A stretch of DNA of 64,000 nt from an uncultured Paracoccaceae bacterium (GCA_951812615.1 CATOSU010000002.1:1116001-1180000), one strand, 5' to 3'. Shown: positions 18,073 through 28,005, numbered from the stretch's first letter. Notes: generated from the letters alone by a model not told the origin. A program made the numbers and translations.

Positions 18073-20328
18073 ATGACCAAACCCAAGTTCACTGCCGAGG
18101 AGGCGCTTGCTTTCCATCTGGAACCCACGCCAGGCAAATTTGACGTTCAGCCATCGGTTCCGATGACGACACAGCGCGATCTGTCGCTGGCCTATTCGCC
18201 GGGTGTGGCAGTGCCCTGCGAAGCGATCGCGGAAAACCCGGAATGTGCCTATGATTACACCAACAAGGGCAATCTGGTGGCCGTGGTGTCCAACGGCACG
18301 GCGGTTCTGGGGCTGGGCAATCTGGGTGCGCTGGGCGGCAAGCCGGTGATGGAAGGCAAGGCGGTTCTGTTCAAGCGGTTCGCCGACGTCAATTCCATCG
18401 ATATCGAGCTCGATACCGAGGATCCTGACGAGTTTTGTCAGGCGGTCCGGCTGATGGGGCCGACATTTGGCGGCATCAACCTTGAAGACATCAAGGCGCC
18501 TGAGTGTTTCATCATCGAACAGCGGCTCAAGGAAGAGATGAACATTCCGGTCTTCCACGACGACCAGCACGGAACGGCCGTGATCTGCGCCGCGGGTCTG
18601 CTAAACGCATTGCATATTTCCGGCAAGAAGATCGAAGACGTCAAAATCGTGCTCAATGGTGCGGGCGCGGCGGGCATCGCCTGTATCGAGTTGCTGAAAT
18701 CCATGGGCGCGCGCCACGACAACTGTATCGTGTGCGACACCAAGGGCGTGATCTATCAGGGCCGGACCGAAGGTATGAACCAGTGGAAATCGGCCCATGC
18801 GATCACCACGAAACTGCGAACGCTTGAAGAGGCGATGAAGGATGCCGACGTGTTCCTTGGCGTGTCCGTCAAGGGCGCCGTCACGCAGGACATGGTTGCC
18901 AGCATGGCGGATAATCCGGTGATCTTCGCCATGGCCAACCCCGATCCGGAAATTACCCCGGAAGAGGCGCACGAGGTACGAATGGATGCGATCGTCGCCA
19001 CCGGGCGCAGCGATTATCCCAATCAGGTCAACAACGTTCTGGGCTTTCCCTATCTGTTCCGCGGTGCGCTGGATATCCATGCCCGCGCGATCAATGACGA
19101 AATGAAGATTGCCTGCGCCCATGCGCTGGCCGCGCTGGCGCGAGAGGATGTGCCGGACGAGGTTGCGCTGGCCTATGGCCGCAATCTGAGCTTTGGCCGG
19201 GATTACATCATTCCCACACCGTTCGATCCCCGGCTGATCCACCGAATTCCGCCCGCGGTTGCCAAGGCCGGGATCGACACCGGCGCGGCCCGGCGTCCGA
19301 TCATCGACATGGATGCGTATGAGTTGAGCCTGAAATCGCGGATGGATCCGACGGCCAACATCCTGCGGGGGATGAATGCGCGCGCCCGCACGGCACAGGC
19401 CCGGATGATTTTCGCCGAAGGAGACGACCCCCGTGTTCTGCGGGCCGCGGTTATGTACCAGCGGTCCGGTCTGGGTAAAGCGTTGGTCGTGGGACGGGTG
19501 CCCGACGTGAAGACCAAGCTTGAAGCCGCCGGCCTTGCCGATGCGGTGCGCGAGCTTGAGGTCGTCAATGCGGCCAACACCACGCATCTCGATACGTACA
19601 AGGATTTTCTGTACGCACGCCTGAACCGCAAGGGCTTTGACCGGCAGGATGTGCACCGGCTGGCTGCGCGCGACCGCCATGTGTTTTCCGCACTGATGCT
19701 GGCGCATGGGCACGGCGACGGGCTGGTTACCGGCGCGACGCGGAAATCGGCGCATGTTCTTGACCGGATCAACCACGTGTTTGACGCGGACGCGAAACAT
19801 GGTGCGGTTGGGGTTACGGCCGTGTTGTTCAAAGGGCGAATCGTCCTGATCTCGGACACGCTGGTGCATGAATGGCCCGAGCCGGAGGATCTGGCAAATA
19901 TCGCGGAACGCGCTGCGGATGTCGCGCGGCATATGGGACTGGTTCCCCGGGTGGCATTTGTCAGCTTCTCGACCTTTGGCTATCCGGTTTCGGAGCGGGC
20001 AGAGAAGATGCACCGGGCACCGACAGTTCTGAGCGAGCGGAACGTGGATTTCGAGTTCGAAGGCGAAATGACCGTCGATGTTGCCCTGAATGAACAGGCA
20101 CAGGCGGCCTACCCGTTTTCACGCCTGACGGGTCCGGCAGATATCCTGGTGGTTCCGGCGCGACATTCCGCCAGCATTTCGGTCAAGCTGATGCAGGAAA
20201 TGGCCGGTGCAACCGTGATCGGCCCGATCCTATCCGGGATGGGGCATTCGATTCAAATTTGTTCATCGGTTTCGACCGCAAACGACGTGCTCAACATGGC
20301 CATTCTGGCGTCCAGCAAGATCGGTTGA
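18073..20328 (+). CDS. maeB: NADP-dependent malic enzyme with phosphotransacetylase-like domain
   Basis: This enzyme decarboxylates malate to pyruvate, making NADPH. The 751-residue protein has the two-part MaeB layout. The malic enzyme domain (about 1-430) has [28 protein letters not shown] and the nucleotide-binding [14 protein letters not shown]. The C-terminal PTA-like domain (about 430-750) includes [13 protein letters not shown] and ends near [12 protein letters not shown]. In this family the PTA domain is regulatory rather than catalytic. GAGGAGGACC lies before the ATG. Its last 66 bp overlap msrA on the other strand. Confidence 0.95.
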   Translation: MTKPKFTAEEALAFHLEPTPGKFDVQPSVPMTTQRDLSLAYSPGVAVPCEAIAENPECAYDYTNKGNLVAVVSNGTAVLGLGNLGALGGKPVMEGKAVLFKRFADVNSIDIELDTEDPDEFCQAVRLMGPTFGGINLEDIKAPECFIIEQRLKEEMNIPVFHDDQHGTAVICAAGLLNALHISGKKIEDVKIVLNGAGAAGIACIELLKSMGARHDNCIVCDTKGVIYQGRTEGMNQWKSAHAITTKLRTLEEAMKDADVFLGVSVKGAVTQDMVASMADNPVIFAMANPDPEITPEEAHEVRMDAIVATGRSDYPNQVNNVLGFPYLFRGALDIHARAINDEMKIACAHALAALAREDVPDEVALAYGRNLSFGRDYIIPTPFDPRLIHRIPPAVAKAGIDTGAARRPIIDMDAYELSLKSRMDPTANILRGMNARARTAQARMIFAEGDDPRVLRAAVMYQRSGLGKALVVGRVPDVKTKLEAAGLADAVRELEVVNAANTTHLDTYKDFLYARLNRKGFDRQDVHRLAARDRHVFSALMLAHGHGDGLVTGATRKSAHVLDRINHVFDADAKHGAVGVTAVLFKGRIVLISDTLVHEWPEPEDLANIAERAADVARHMGLVPRVAFVSFSTFGYPVSERAEKMHRAPTVLSERNVDFEFEGEMTVDVALNEQAQAAYPFSRLTGPADILVVPARHSASISVKLMQEMAGATVIGPILSGMGHSIQICSSVSTANDVLNMAILASSKIG

Positions 20329-20997
20329 TGTTTCAGCTGCCGGCAAAAAAGGTGCTGCGTCGCCCCACAGCTGGCGCACGCGGGCGTCGCGGCCACAGGC
20401 TTCGCGATAGAGCTTGTATGCCGTCGACTGTTTTTTGGGACCGAAGCGGGTCAGGACCAGCTTGCTGCCCTTGTAATAGTCCTGATGACCGGCGTCTGCA
20501 GGGTAAAAGGGGCCTTCCGGCAGGATTGGTGTGACGATTTTCCGTCCGAGTTCTGACCGGGCCCGGGTTTTGGCGTCTTCGGCAATCGCCTGTTCAGATG
20601 GGTTTCCTACGAAAACCGCGGTGCGATAGCTGTGTCCCCGGTCGCAGAACTGACCGCCGGCATCTGTCGGATCGACCGACCGGAAAAACATGTCCAGCAG
20701 CTGCGCACGGGATACGCGGGCGGGGTCAAAGGTGATCTGCACCGCCTCGTAATGACCCGTGCCGCCCTTCACGACCTGTTTGTAGGATGGATTGGCGATG
20801 TTGCCGCCGGCGAAACCGGATACCGCACCGATCACTCCGGGCACCTTCTCAAAATCGGCTTCGACGCACCAGAAACAACCACCTGCCACGGTCAGGGTCT
20901 GTCGTTCCGCGGCTGAGGCCGGATGGTGTTGCATCAGTGTACCGGCAGCAATCAGCCCTGCCAGTAGTATCGATTTCCAGTTTTCCAAGAATGCCAT
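20263..20997 (-). CDS. msrA: Exported peptide-methionine (S)-S-oxide reductase MsrA
   Basis: MsrA reduces methionine-S-sulfoxide in proteins. From ATG 20997 the 244-residue product has a signal peptide (hydrophobic core ILLAGLIAAGTLM, cleavage near ASAA-E at about residue 30). The catalytic GCFWC follows with Cys41, then GHYEAVQITFDP and GHQDYYKGSK. The signal peptide implies periplasmic repair. The frame is open 23 codons further upstream but lacks a start signal. The last 22 codons or so are antisense to maeB; no earlier stop exists in this frame. Confidence 0.92.
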   Translation of the reverse strand: MAFLENWKSILLAGLIAAGTLMQHHPASAAERQTLTVAGGCFWCVEADFEKVPGVIGAVSGFAGGNIANPSYKQVVKGGTGHYEAVQITFDPARVSRAQLLDMFFRSVDPTDAGGQFCDRGHSYRTAVFVGNPSEQAIAEDAKTRARSELGRKIVTPILPEGPFYPADAGHQDYYKGSKLVLTRFGPKKQSTAYKLYREACGRDARVRQLWGDAAPFLPAAETSTDLAGRQNGHVEHVVCGRNR

Positions 20998-21159
20998 GGT
21001 GCTTCCTTTCCGGGACAGGGTGCGTCCGGACAGGAGGCCGGGCAAGCCCGCGACATGAAATGTCACGGGCTGGTGACCCGAGTTTACCGGTCAGGCCGGT
21101 CTTGACGCCCGAGAAAGATTGCGGTCCCACTCCATCGCACTGAAATCGGAGAGTATTTG

Positions 21160-21858
21160 ATGCGCATAGCAATGTGGTCGGGACCCAGAAACCTGTCGAC
21201 CGCCATGATGTACAGCTTTGCGGCGCGCGGAGACTGTGCGGTGTGGGACGAACCCTTTTATGCCCCGTATCTGGAAACGACCGGCCTGATACATCCGATG
21301 GCCGACGAAATCCGCGATGCGCATGACACGGACCCGGATCGGGTGGCAGCCCGCTGCACCGGTGAAATTCCGGGCGGGAAGGGGCATTTCTATCTGAAAC
21401 TGATGACCCACCACATGTTGCCAGCCTATCCGATGGACTGGACATCCGGATATGCCCATGTCCACCTGATCCGCCACCCGGCACGGGTGATCGCCAGCTA
21501 TTCGGCCAAGCGCGAAAACCCGGCGCTGGAGGACCTTGGCTATCCGCAGCATCTGGCGCTTTACCGGCGGTTGGGCGGCGTCGTGGTGGATAGCGATGAC
21601 ATCCGGGCCAATCCCGGCGCGGCATTGGATAAACTGTGCTCGGCCATTGGGCTGGAATTCACCGACCGAATGCTGTCATGGCCTGCCGGACCAAGGCCGG
21701 AAGACGGCGTTTGGGCCCGGCATTGGTACAACGCGGTCCATGCCAGCACCGGGTTTGCCGCGGCTGACGGGCCGTTACCGGAGTTATCGGAAGAGTATTC
21801 CGGCCTGCTGTCACAGGCGGAACCGTTGTACCGGGAACTGTGGCAAAAAAGACTATAG
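21160..21858 (+). CDS. Sulfotransferase-like P-loop protein
   Basis: The 232-residue product starts MRIAMWSGPRNLSTAMMYSFAAR. The SGPRNLST loop at residues 7-14 resembles the PAPS 5'-phosphosulfate-binding loop of the branched-chain aminotransferase-like/sulfotransferase family (Sulfotransfer_5-type, from memory). A second block, HVHLIRHPARVIASY, resembles the 3'-phosphate-binding region with Arg and Ser. The substrate is unknown. ATG 21160 is favoured by GGAGAG just upstream; TTG at 21157 is possible. There is no obvious operon partner: msrA diverges upstream and the Hint gene starts 101 bp downstream. Confidence 0.7.
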   Translation: MRIAMWSGPRNLSTAMMYSFAARGDCAVWDEPFYAPYLETTGLIHPMADEIRDAHDTDPDRVAARCTGEIPGGKGHFYLKLMTHHMLPAYPMDWTSGYAHVHLIRHPARVIASYSAKRENPALEDLGYPQHLALYRRLGGVVVDSDDIRANPGAALDKLCSAIGLEFTDRMLSWPAGPRPEDGVWARHWYNAVHASTGFAAADGPLPELSEEYSGLLSQAEPLYRELWQKRL

Positions 21859-21959
21859 CCCATTTGGTCTATGTTGTCGGCGATTTGCGCGAGATTAGGA
21901 TTGGTGCTACCTTTCCAGGATAAACAATAGCGTCAAAGACGCATCGAGCAGGACCCGAA

Positions 21960-22904
21960 ATGGGCTACGACATCCAGGACCTCGGCGGTGAAACCGGCGG
22001 CGGTGTAGATATCTGGACAGCGACTCTGGATTTGTCCGATCCGTCGGCAACGACGGTTTCCGGCGATTTTGACGTTGTGCCCTTGTTCGGGTCCCCAACC
22101 GAAGCCACGGACGGATATACCTTTTCCGCGGTGAGCGACCCAACCTATGGCACGCTGACATACAACACCACTGACGGAACCTATACGTTCACCGTCGATC
22201 GGGACGCGGTCATAGAATCTGGGTCCGATCAGGTCGTGAGCTTTACCGTGACGGGTCAGAGCGGCTCCAGCTCGGACACTGACACGGTTGTGATCACAAT
22301 TTTGATCTGCGTGGCCCGCGGCACGCTGATTGACACGCCGGACGGGCCGGTTCCTGTCGAAACTCTGGCGAAGGGCGACATGGTCACCACATTGGATCGG
22401 GGACCGCAACCGGTGCGCTGGGTCGGGTCACGCAAGGTGACACGCGCAGACATGGCGGCGGATCCGTCCAAGTGTCCTGTTCGCATTCGCCGTGATGCGC
22501 TCGGGAAGAACAATCCCGATCAGGATCTTCTGGTAACGCAAAACCACCGGATTTATCTTGAAGACTGGCGCGCCGAGCTTTTGTTTGGCGATCCGCAGGT
22601 CCTGGTTCCGGCAAAGAGCCTGTTGAACGACAGCTCGATATTCCGCGACCGGTCGGTGACCTCAATCGAGTATTTCCACGTCCTGTTCGACGATCACAAC
22701 GTGATCTACACCAACGGTGCCCCAACCGAGAGCCTGCATCCGGGCCTGTATCTTGTGTCCACGTTGTCCGAGGATTCCCGAGACGAACTTCTGCGTCTCC
22801 TGCCAGAGCTGGAGGACCCGGACGCATACGGAACGACCGCCCGGCATGGGCTGAAACTGTGGGAGGCGCGTCTGTTGTTTGGGGACGAAGAAAGAGGGGT
22901 TTGA
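21960..22904 (+). CDS. Hint-domain (Hedgehog/intein-like) protein with N-terminal VCBS-like domain
   Basis: The 314-residue product has two parts. Residues 1-115 are rich in D, G, T and S and read like a beta-sandwich VCBS/cadherin-like module (DGYTFSAVSDPTYGTLTYN, then FTVDRDAVIE). From Cys117 a Hint domain follows: CVARGTLIDTPDGPVPVETL, GDMVTTLDRGPQPVRWVG, the block-B-like TQNH (Thr193, His196) and TESLHPGLYLVS. Hint domains self-cleave by N-S acyl shift at the first Cys, so autoprocessing at 116/117 is expected but not shown. No signal peptide or RTX nonapeptides are visible. GCAGGA precedes the ATG. The acyltransferase gene starts two bases after its stop. Confidence 0.83.
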   Translation: MGYDIQDLGGETGGGVDIWTATLDLSDPSATTVSGDFDVVPLFGSPTEATDGYTFSAVSDPTYGTLTYNTTDGTYTFTVDRDAVIESGSDQVVSFTVTGQSGSSSDTDTVVITILICVARGTLIDTPDGPVPVETLAKGDMVTTLDRGPQPVRWVGSRKVTRADMAADPSKCPVRIRRDALGKNNPDQDLLVTQNHRIYLEDWRAELLFGDPQVLVPAKSLLNDSSIFRDRSVTSIEYFHVLFDDHNVIYTNGAPTESLHPGLYLVSTLSEDSRDELLRLLPELEDPDAYGTTARHGLKLWEARLLFGDEERGV

Positions 22905-22905
22905 A

Positions 22906-23427
22906 ATGACAGGCGAACGGCTTGATTGTACCGGACAGGTGCTTCCACCGCATGAACTGCCTTCCGGCGACAAGCTGCGGGTATATGGCGACCTTTTGTT
23001 TCTGGCCTTTCGCAGCACGCGTCATGCGCGGATGACAACCGCAACTTTGCGCGCCTATTTCGAACCGCCGGTCGAGCTGGGCCAGTTCCGGATTTTTCGT
23101 TTCGATGATGTGCCGCGCGGCATGTACACTTGGGCGTTCCTGACGCCCGAGTCCGAACGCAAGCTGTTGTTGGGCGAACCGCTGAGCCCCGAGGAATGGC
23201 GTTCGGGCGACCGGCTGTGGATCATGGACATTATCGCGCCGTATCGCGGCCTGACCCGCAGCATTTCACGCTGGATCATGAAGCCGGGAAACTTCACCGA
23301 CACCGAATTTCTGTTTCGGCGGGTCGAAGGCACGAACACCACTCGCCGGATCGTCCACGTGGATTTCCGGCAGGACCGGCTTGCCCGGATTTTTGACGAT
23401 GATGCGTTCCTGAAATGGGCGGCCTGA
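22906..23427 (+). CDS. HlyC-family toxin-activating lysine acyltransferase
   Basis: The 173-residue product resembles HlyC, which transfers a fatty acyl group from ACP to internal lysines of RTX toxins. Visible matches are RSTRHARM with a candidate catalytic His40, PRGMYTWAFLTPE, and EEWRSGDRLWIMDIIAPYRGL with Asp108 at the position of HlyC's catalytic Asp. The start at 22906 follows AGAGGGG with good spacing and is two bases after the Hint gene stop, so the two are very likely cotranscribed. No RTX toxin or type I secretion gene is in the window. The substrate is unknown. Confidence 0.85.
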   Translation: MTGERLDCTGQVLPPHELPSGDKLRVYGDLLFLAFRSTRHARMTTATLRAYFEPPVELGQFRIFRFDDVPRGMYTWAFLTPESERKLLLGEPLSPEEWRSGDRLWIMDIIAPYRGLTRSISRWIMKPGNFTDTEFLFRRVEGTNTTRRIVHVDFRQDRLARIFDDDAFLKWAA

Positions 23428-23434
23428 GGCCCGA

Positions 23435-24655
23435 TTATCCCTTCAGCCGGCGGTCCCGCATCGCCAGAAGCCGCAAGCGCAGCGCGTTCAGCTTGATGAA
23501 CCCTGCCGCATCTTTCTGATCGTAGGCCCCGGCATCGTCTTCGAATGTCACGTGTTCCTCGGAATACAGGGAATGGTCTGACCAGCGGCCGACGGTCCGC
23601 GCCAGACCCTTGTACAATTTCAGCCGAACCGTGCCGGTCACGTGTTCCTGCGATTTGTCGATCAGGGCCTGCAGCATTTCCCGTTCCGGGCTGAACCAGA
23701 AGCCATTGTAGATCAGTTCCGCGTATTTCGGCATGATCTCGTCTTTCAGGTGGGCCGCACCGCGGTCCAGCGTGATCTGCTCAATGCCGCGATGTGCCTC
23801 CAGCAGGATGGTGCCGCCGGGGGTTTCGTAGATGCCACGCGATTTCATGCCGACAAAGCGGCCTTCAACCAAATCCAGACGCCCGATACCGTGTTTGCCG
23901 CCCAGTTCGTTCAGGCGTGTCAAAACCGTCGCCGGCGACATCGCTTCGCCATTGATCGACACGGCATCGCCGCCTTCGAAGCCGATTTCGATGAATTCCG
24001 GCGTGTCCGGTGCATCCTCGGGATGAACGGTGCGCTGATAAACGTAATCGGGGGCTTCGTCGGCCGGGTTTTCCAGAACCTTGCCTTCGGACGAGGTGTG
24101 CAGCAGGTTCGCGTCAACGCTGAACGGGGCTTCGCCGCGCTTGTCCTTGGCGATCGGGATCTGGTTTTTCTCTGCGAAATCAATCAGCTTTGTCCGGCTT
24201 GACAGATCCCATTCCCGCCACGGCGCGATCACCTTGATATCGGGGTTCAGCGCATAGGCCGACAGTTCAAACCGGACCTGATCGTTGCCTTTGCCGGTAG
24301 CGCCGTGGGCGACGGCATCGGCGCCGGTTTCCTCGGCGATTTCGATCAGGCGCTTGGAGATCAGGGGGCGCGCGATGGACGTGCCCAGCAGGTACAGCCC
24401 TTCGTATTCCGCATTCGCCCGGAACATCGGGAACACGAAATCGCGCACGAATTCTTCGCGGACATCCTCGATATAGATGTCCTTGACGCCCATCATCTCG
24501 GCCTTGGCGCGTGCCGGTTCCAGCTCTTCGCCCTGACCCAGATCGGCGGTAAAGGTGACCACTTCGCACCCGTACTCGGTCTGCAACCACTTCAGGATGA
24601 TGGACGTGTCCAGGCCACCGGAATAGGCAAGGACAACTTTTTTAGGCGCAGACAT
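23435..24655 (-). CDS. argG: Argininosuccinate synthase
   Basis: ArgG joins citrulline and aspartate using ATP in arginine synthesis. From ATG 24655 the 406-residue product begins [24 protein letters not shown] with the SGGLDTS PP-loop at about residues 12-18. It contains [13 protein letters not shown] and [14 protein letters not shown]. The frame extends 34 codons upstream, but that part is unrelated and lacks a ribosome binding site. It is transcribed convergently with the acyltransferase gene. Confidence 0.96.
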   Translation of the reverse strand: MSAPKKVVLAYSGGLDTSIILKWLQTEYGCEVVTFTADLGQGEELEPARAKAEMMGVKDIYIEDVREEFVRDFVFPMFRANAEYEGLYLLGTSIARPLISKRLIEIAEETGADAVAHGATGKGNDQVRFELSAYALNPDIKVIAPWREWDLSSRTKLIDFAEKNQIPIAKDKRGEAPFSVDANLLHTSSEGKVLENPADEAPDYVYQRTVHPEDAPDTPEFIEIGFEGGDAVSINGEAMSPATVLTRLNELGGKHGIGRLDLVEGRFVGMKSRGIYETPGGTILLEAHRGIEQITLDRGAAHLKDEIMPKYAELIYNGFWFSPEREMLQALIDKSQEHVTGTVRLKLYKGLARTVGRWSDHSLYSEEHVTFEDDAGAYDQKDAAGFIKLNALRLRLLAMRDRRLKG

Positions 24656-24753
24656 CTCGGTATCCCCCGTCGAACAACGGAGGCGGGTTATCGGGTTTTT
24701 CTGGTCTGGGCAAGCCGGCTTGGCCGCCCACCCGGCGTTTACCCGTCGCAGGT

Positions 24754-25089
24754 TCAACCGCCCAGATGCACCGGCATTTCCTTCAGGAACCGATCCCTGG
24801 CCTGATAGTAGCCATCAACCACCTGTCCGACATCGACATCCCCGGCCTGTCCGGCTGCCGATTTTCGCTCTCCTTCACAGCACAGGCCCGAAAAATCCAC
24901 GAATCCGAAGCTCAGCGCGCTGCCTTTCAGAAAGTGCAGATCCTGCTCCAGTCCGCCAAGGTTCGGGGATGGTCCATTCAGCCGTTCAACAACTTCTTCC
25001 ACCTCTTCCAGAAAGAGATCCACCACTTCCGAGAAATCGGCCTCGCCGATTTCATTCCGCAATTCGCGAACGCGTTTCCAGTCAATCAT
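24754..25089 (-). CDS. Hpt-domain phosphotransfer protein
   Basis: The 111-residue product is a stand-alone histidine phosphotransfer domain. After helices [19 protein letters not shown] comes [13 protein letters not shown] with the phospho-accepting His52, matching the Hpt HxLKGSA pattern, then a helical second half. Its partner is plausibly the divergent REC-PP2C protein, whose gene starts 142 bp away. This pairing is inferred from arrangement only. Confidence 0.85.
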   Translation of the reverse strand: MIDWKRVRELRNEIGEADFSEVVDLFLEEVEEVVERLNGPSPNLGGLEQDLHFLKGSALSFGFVDFSGLCCEGERKSAAGQAGDVDVGQVVDGYYQARDRFLKEMPVHLGG

Positions 25090-25231
25090 GAAGCACCTGC
25101 TCAGGAACGCCCCGTCACCCAGACTGACGGGTAAATCCTAACAAAGCGCTAAGATGTGAGTTGAGTGGAAGAAACCGAATCTTAATGTGTTGCGCGGCAC
25201 AGTCGGGCTTCAATCCGTCAGGTAACGATCA

Positions 25232-26506
25232 ATGGCCGCCGCGACCGAACGACATTCTCCGGACCTTTCCGGCCTGCGCAGGTCGATCCGGCGGATTTTG
25301 ATCGTCGATGACAGCAGGCTGCAAAGAAGGATCCTGTCCCGGCTGTTGCGAAAGTGGGGTTTCGATGTGGCCGAGGCCGAAAGCGGCGAGGAGGCAGTCG
25401 CCATTTTTGACCACGCTGACCCGGATCTTGTACTGAGCGACTGGATGATGCCAGGGATGACCGGGCTGGATCTGTGTCGCGCACTGCGGTCTGCGACGGC
25501 GCAGCGGTACTGCTATTTCATCCTTCTGACTTCGAAGAGCGAAAAGGACGAGATTGCGCAGGGTCTCGATGCCGGGTCCGATGATTTCGTGACCAAACCC
25601 GTTGACCCGACCGAACTGCGGGCCCGCATCGCCGCCGGGGACCGAATCCTGTCGATGCAGAACGAATTGTCGGAAAAAAACGACGTCATAAACAAGACGC
25701 TCGAAAAACTGCGTGATGCGTATGAAAAGATCGACAAGGATCTGAAACAAGCGCGGAAAATTCAGGAATCGCTGGTCCCCGAACGCACCCGCCAGTTTGG
25801 CAGGTCGCGGGTTTCTCTGCTGCTCAAACCCTGCGGACATATCGGCGGCGATCTTGTCGGCATGTTTTCCCCGGGTCGTAACCGGCTGGCGTTTTACAGC
25901 ATCGACGTCTCCGGCCACGGCATCACCTCGGCGATGATGACAGCCCGATTGGGCAGCTATCTCAGCAGCACGCATTTCGATCAGAATGTCGGAACGGAGA
26001 GGCGGTTCGATAAATTCTTTGCGTTGCTTTCCCCGTCCGAAGTTGCCCGGCGACTGAACCAGAGGTTGACCGCCGACCGCGGCATCGACGAGTACTTCAC
26101 GATGGTCTACGCAACCGTGGACCTGAGTTGTGGTCTGGTCCGCATGGTGCAGGCCGGCCATCCTCCGCCGGCTGTTCTGCGCGGAAACGGTGAGATCGAA
26201 TTCGTTGGCGAGGGTGGTTTGCCAATCGGGCTGGTACCGGACGCGGAATTCACCCAGTTCAGCTTCCGTCTTAATCCCGGAGACAGGTTGCTGCTTTATT
26301 CGGACGGTATCAGCGAATGCCGGACGAGAACCGGAGAGATGCTTGAAGAAAGCGGGCTGTGCCGGCTGATCCGATCGCTGGACGAGACATCGACGGGGCA
26401 GGATTTCCTCGATGACCTGTTTTGGACCCTGACCCAGGAAATGGATCCCGAAACCGGGCTGGAAGACGATGTTTCGGCGGCGGTTTTGGAATTCAACGTC
26501 GCATAG
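25232..26506 (+). CDS. Response regulator with PP2C/SpoIIE-type serine phosphatase output
   Basis: The 424-residue protein has three parts. A receiver domain (about 18-140) has acidic Asp26-Asp27, phospho-acceptor Asp70 in LVLSDWMMPGMTG, and VTKPVDP. A coiled coil spans about 140-180 (NELSEKNDVINKTLEKL). A PP2C/SpoIIE phosphatase (about 190-420) has DVSGHGITSAMM, VQAGHPPP, LYSDGISECR and DDVSAAVLEF. Such proteins usually dephosphorylate an anti-anti-sigma factor in a partner-switching pathway. It resembles RbaY of Rhodobacter capsulatus in layout. The target (STAS and HPK-like genes) is not in this window. Confidence 0.9.
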   Translation: MAAATERHSPDLSGLRRSIRRILIVDDSRLQRRILSRLLRKWGFDVAEAESGEEAVAIFDHADPDLVLSDWMMPGMTGLDLCRALRSATAQRYCYFILLTSKSEKDEIAQGLDAGSDDFVTKPVDPTELRARIAAGDRILSMQNELSEKNDVINKTLEKLRDAYEKIDKDLKQARKIQESLVPERTRQFGRSRVSLLLKPCGHIGGDLVGMFSPGRNRLAFYSIDVSGHGITSAMMTARLGSYLSSTHFDQNVGTERRFDKFFALLSPSEVARRLNQRLTADRGIDEYFTMVYATVDLSCGLVRMVQAGHPPPAVLRGNGEIEFVGEGGLPIGLVPDAEFTQFSFRLNPGDRLLLYSDGISECRTRTGEMLEESGLCRLIRSLDETSTGQDFLDDLFWTLTQEMDPETGLEDDVSAAVLEFNVA

Positions 26507-26942
26507 GCCCGGTCAGCAGGCCGGCAAAGTGACGATCCCCGGGGCTGTTCAGCCGTGCCGTCGCGTCGACCGTGTCCATCCAAATGGCGGTATGCCCGTC
26601 TTCGGTCGGCGGTCCGATATGCCGTGTCGGGCGGGCCAGATAGATCTGGCAGATCTTTTCGGCCCACAGATCGTATTCGGGCATATACGTGAACCGCCGG
26701 TATGCTCCGATCCTGCGGGGATCGGCGATCCGCCAGCCGGTTTCCTCCATGACTTCGCGGTGCAGCGCAACAATCGGCGATTCGCCCGGATCAACCCCGC
26801 CGTCGGGCAGTTGAAGATCGGGTCCGGGATCTGCCTGCAGGGTCAACAGCAGGCGTTCGCCCCGGGCCAGCAGCGCATAAGCGCCCATGCGCCGGATACA
26901 TCGGGTTCCGGGTTTCGGCGCGCTTCCAAATCGCCTGATCAC
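26493..26942 (-). CDS. Nudix hydrolase
   Basis: The 149-residue product has a complete Nudix box, GGVDPGESPIVALHREVMEETG (about residues 48-69, matching GX5EX7REUXEEXGU). The reaction is hydrolysis of a nucleoside diphosphate linked to some group; the substrate is not predictable here. The start appears to be GTG at 26940-26942 (IRRFGSAPKPG). It overlaps the end of the REC-PP2C gene by 14 bp, tail to tail, and diverges from hslO. Confidence 0.88.
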   Translation of the reverse strand: MIRRFGSAPKPGTRCIRRMGAYALLARGERLLLTLQADPGPDLQLPDGGVDPGESPIVALHREVMEETGWRIADPRRIGAYRRFTYMPEYDLWAEKICQIYLARPTRHIGPPTEDGHTAIWMDTVDATARLNSPGDRHFAGLLTGPMRR

Positions 26943-27018
26943 ACGCCGCCCCTTTTTTCACCGCTTGCCGCCCCTATATCAGCGCGGTATGCCAATCCTT
27001 GGCGTGTAAGGAAACCCC

Positions 27019-28005
27019 ATGACCTTCGGTGAAAAACTTGCGTGGGACGACACCGTCCTGCCCTTTCAGCTTGATGCATCGGACATGCGCGGCCGCGTGG
27101 CCCGTCTTGACGGTGTGCTCAGCGGTATTCTGAAACAACATGATTACCCGCCTGTGGTCGAGGCATTAGTGGCGGAAATGGCGTTGCTGACTGCGCTGGT
27201 CGGGCAAACAATCAAGCTGCGGTGGAAGCTGTCCCTGCAGGTCCAGACCAAGGGTGCGGTGCGCATGATCGCGACCGACTATTTCGCGCCTCAGACCGAA
27301 GGGGAGCCGGCCCGTATCCGCGCCTATGCCAACTTTGACCAGGACCGTCTGACCGACGGTACGCCATTCGATCAGGTCGGCGAAGGCTATTTCGCGGTTC
27401 TGATTGACCAGGGCTCGGGCACTGCCCCGTATCAGGGCATCACGCCGTTGATCGGTCCGACTCTCAGCGCCTCGGCAGAGAGCTATTTTGACCGGTCCGA
27501 ACAGCTGCCGACGCGTTTCGCGCTCAGTTTCGGACTGTCGCAGGAACCCGGAACCGGGTCTCGTTGGCGTGCCGGTGGCATCATGTTGCAGCACATGCCG
27601 GAAATGACGGCGCTGCAGGCGGAAAGGACCGGCAGCGGCGATGTTGTCACGGCCGGTGATTTGCCGATCGACGAACCGGAAGAAAACTGGAACCGGGTTC
27701 TCCATTTGATGAACACAGTCGAGGATATCGAGCTGATTGGTCCCTCGGTGACGCCGAATGAGCTGCTGGTCCGGCTGTTTCACGAAGAGCAGCCGCGCGT
27801 GTTTGATGCGCAGGCGGTGCGCTTTGGCTGTACCTGTTCGGAGGATCGTGTCCGTCAGAGCCTGTCGATCTATTCGGCCCGCGACATCGAAAAGATGACG
27901 ACCGAAGACGGTCAGGTCACCGCCGATTGCCAGTTCTGTTCGGCGCATTACAGCCTCGACCCCGCGACGGTCGGGTTCGAGGCGACCAGTCCGGCGGATG
28001 ACTGA
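27019..28005 (+). CDS. hslO: Redox-regulated chaperone Hsp33
   Basis: Hsp33 is a holdase activated by oxidation and unfolding of its zinc-bound switch. The 328-residue product has the N-terminal chaperone fold and the C-terminal four-Cys zinc site: CTCS (CxC) near residue 272 and CQFC (CxxC) near residue 303. GGAAACC precedes the ATG. It overlaps the next Nudix gene by eight bases, and the run continues to the CCA-type transferase, so an hslO-Nudix-cca operon is likely. Confidence 0.94.
   Translation: MTFGEKLAWDDTVLPFQLDASDMRGRVARLDGVLSGILKQHDYPPVVEALVAEMALLTALVGQTIKLRWKLSLQVQTKGAVRMIATDYFAPQTEGEPARIRAYANFDQDRLTDGTPFDQVGEGYFAVLIDQGSGTAPYQGITPLIGPTLSASAESYFDRSEQLPTRFALSFGLSQEPGTGSRWRAGGIMLQHMPEMTALQAERTGSGDVVTAGDLPIDEPEENWNRVLHLMNTVEDIELIGPSVTPNELLVRLFHEEQPRVFDAQAVRFGCTCSEDRVRQSLSIYSARDIEKMTTEDGQVTADCQFCSAHYSLDPATVGFEATSPADD

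Noticed and set aside
18601-20013. 470-codon minus-strand frame opposite maeB
   Set aside because: It is a shadow of maeB with no recognisable domain.
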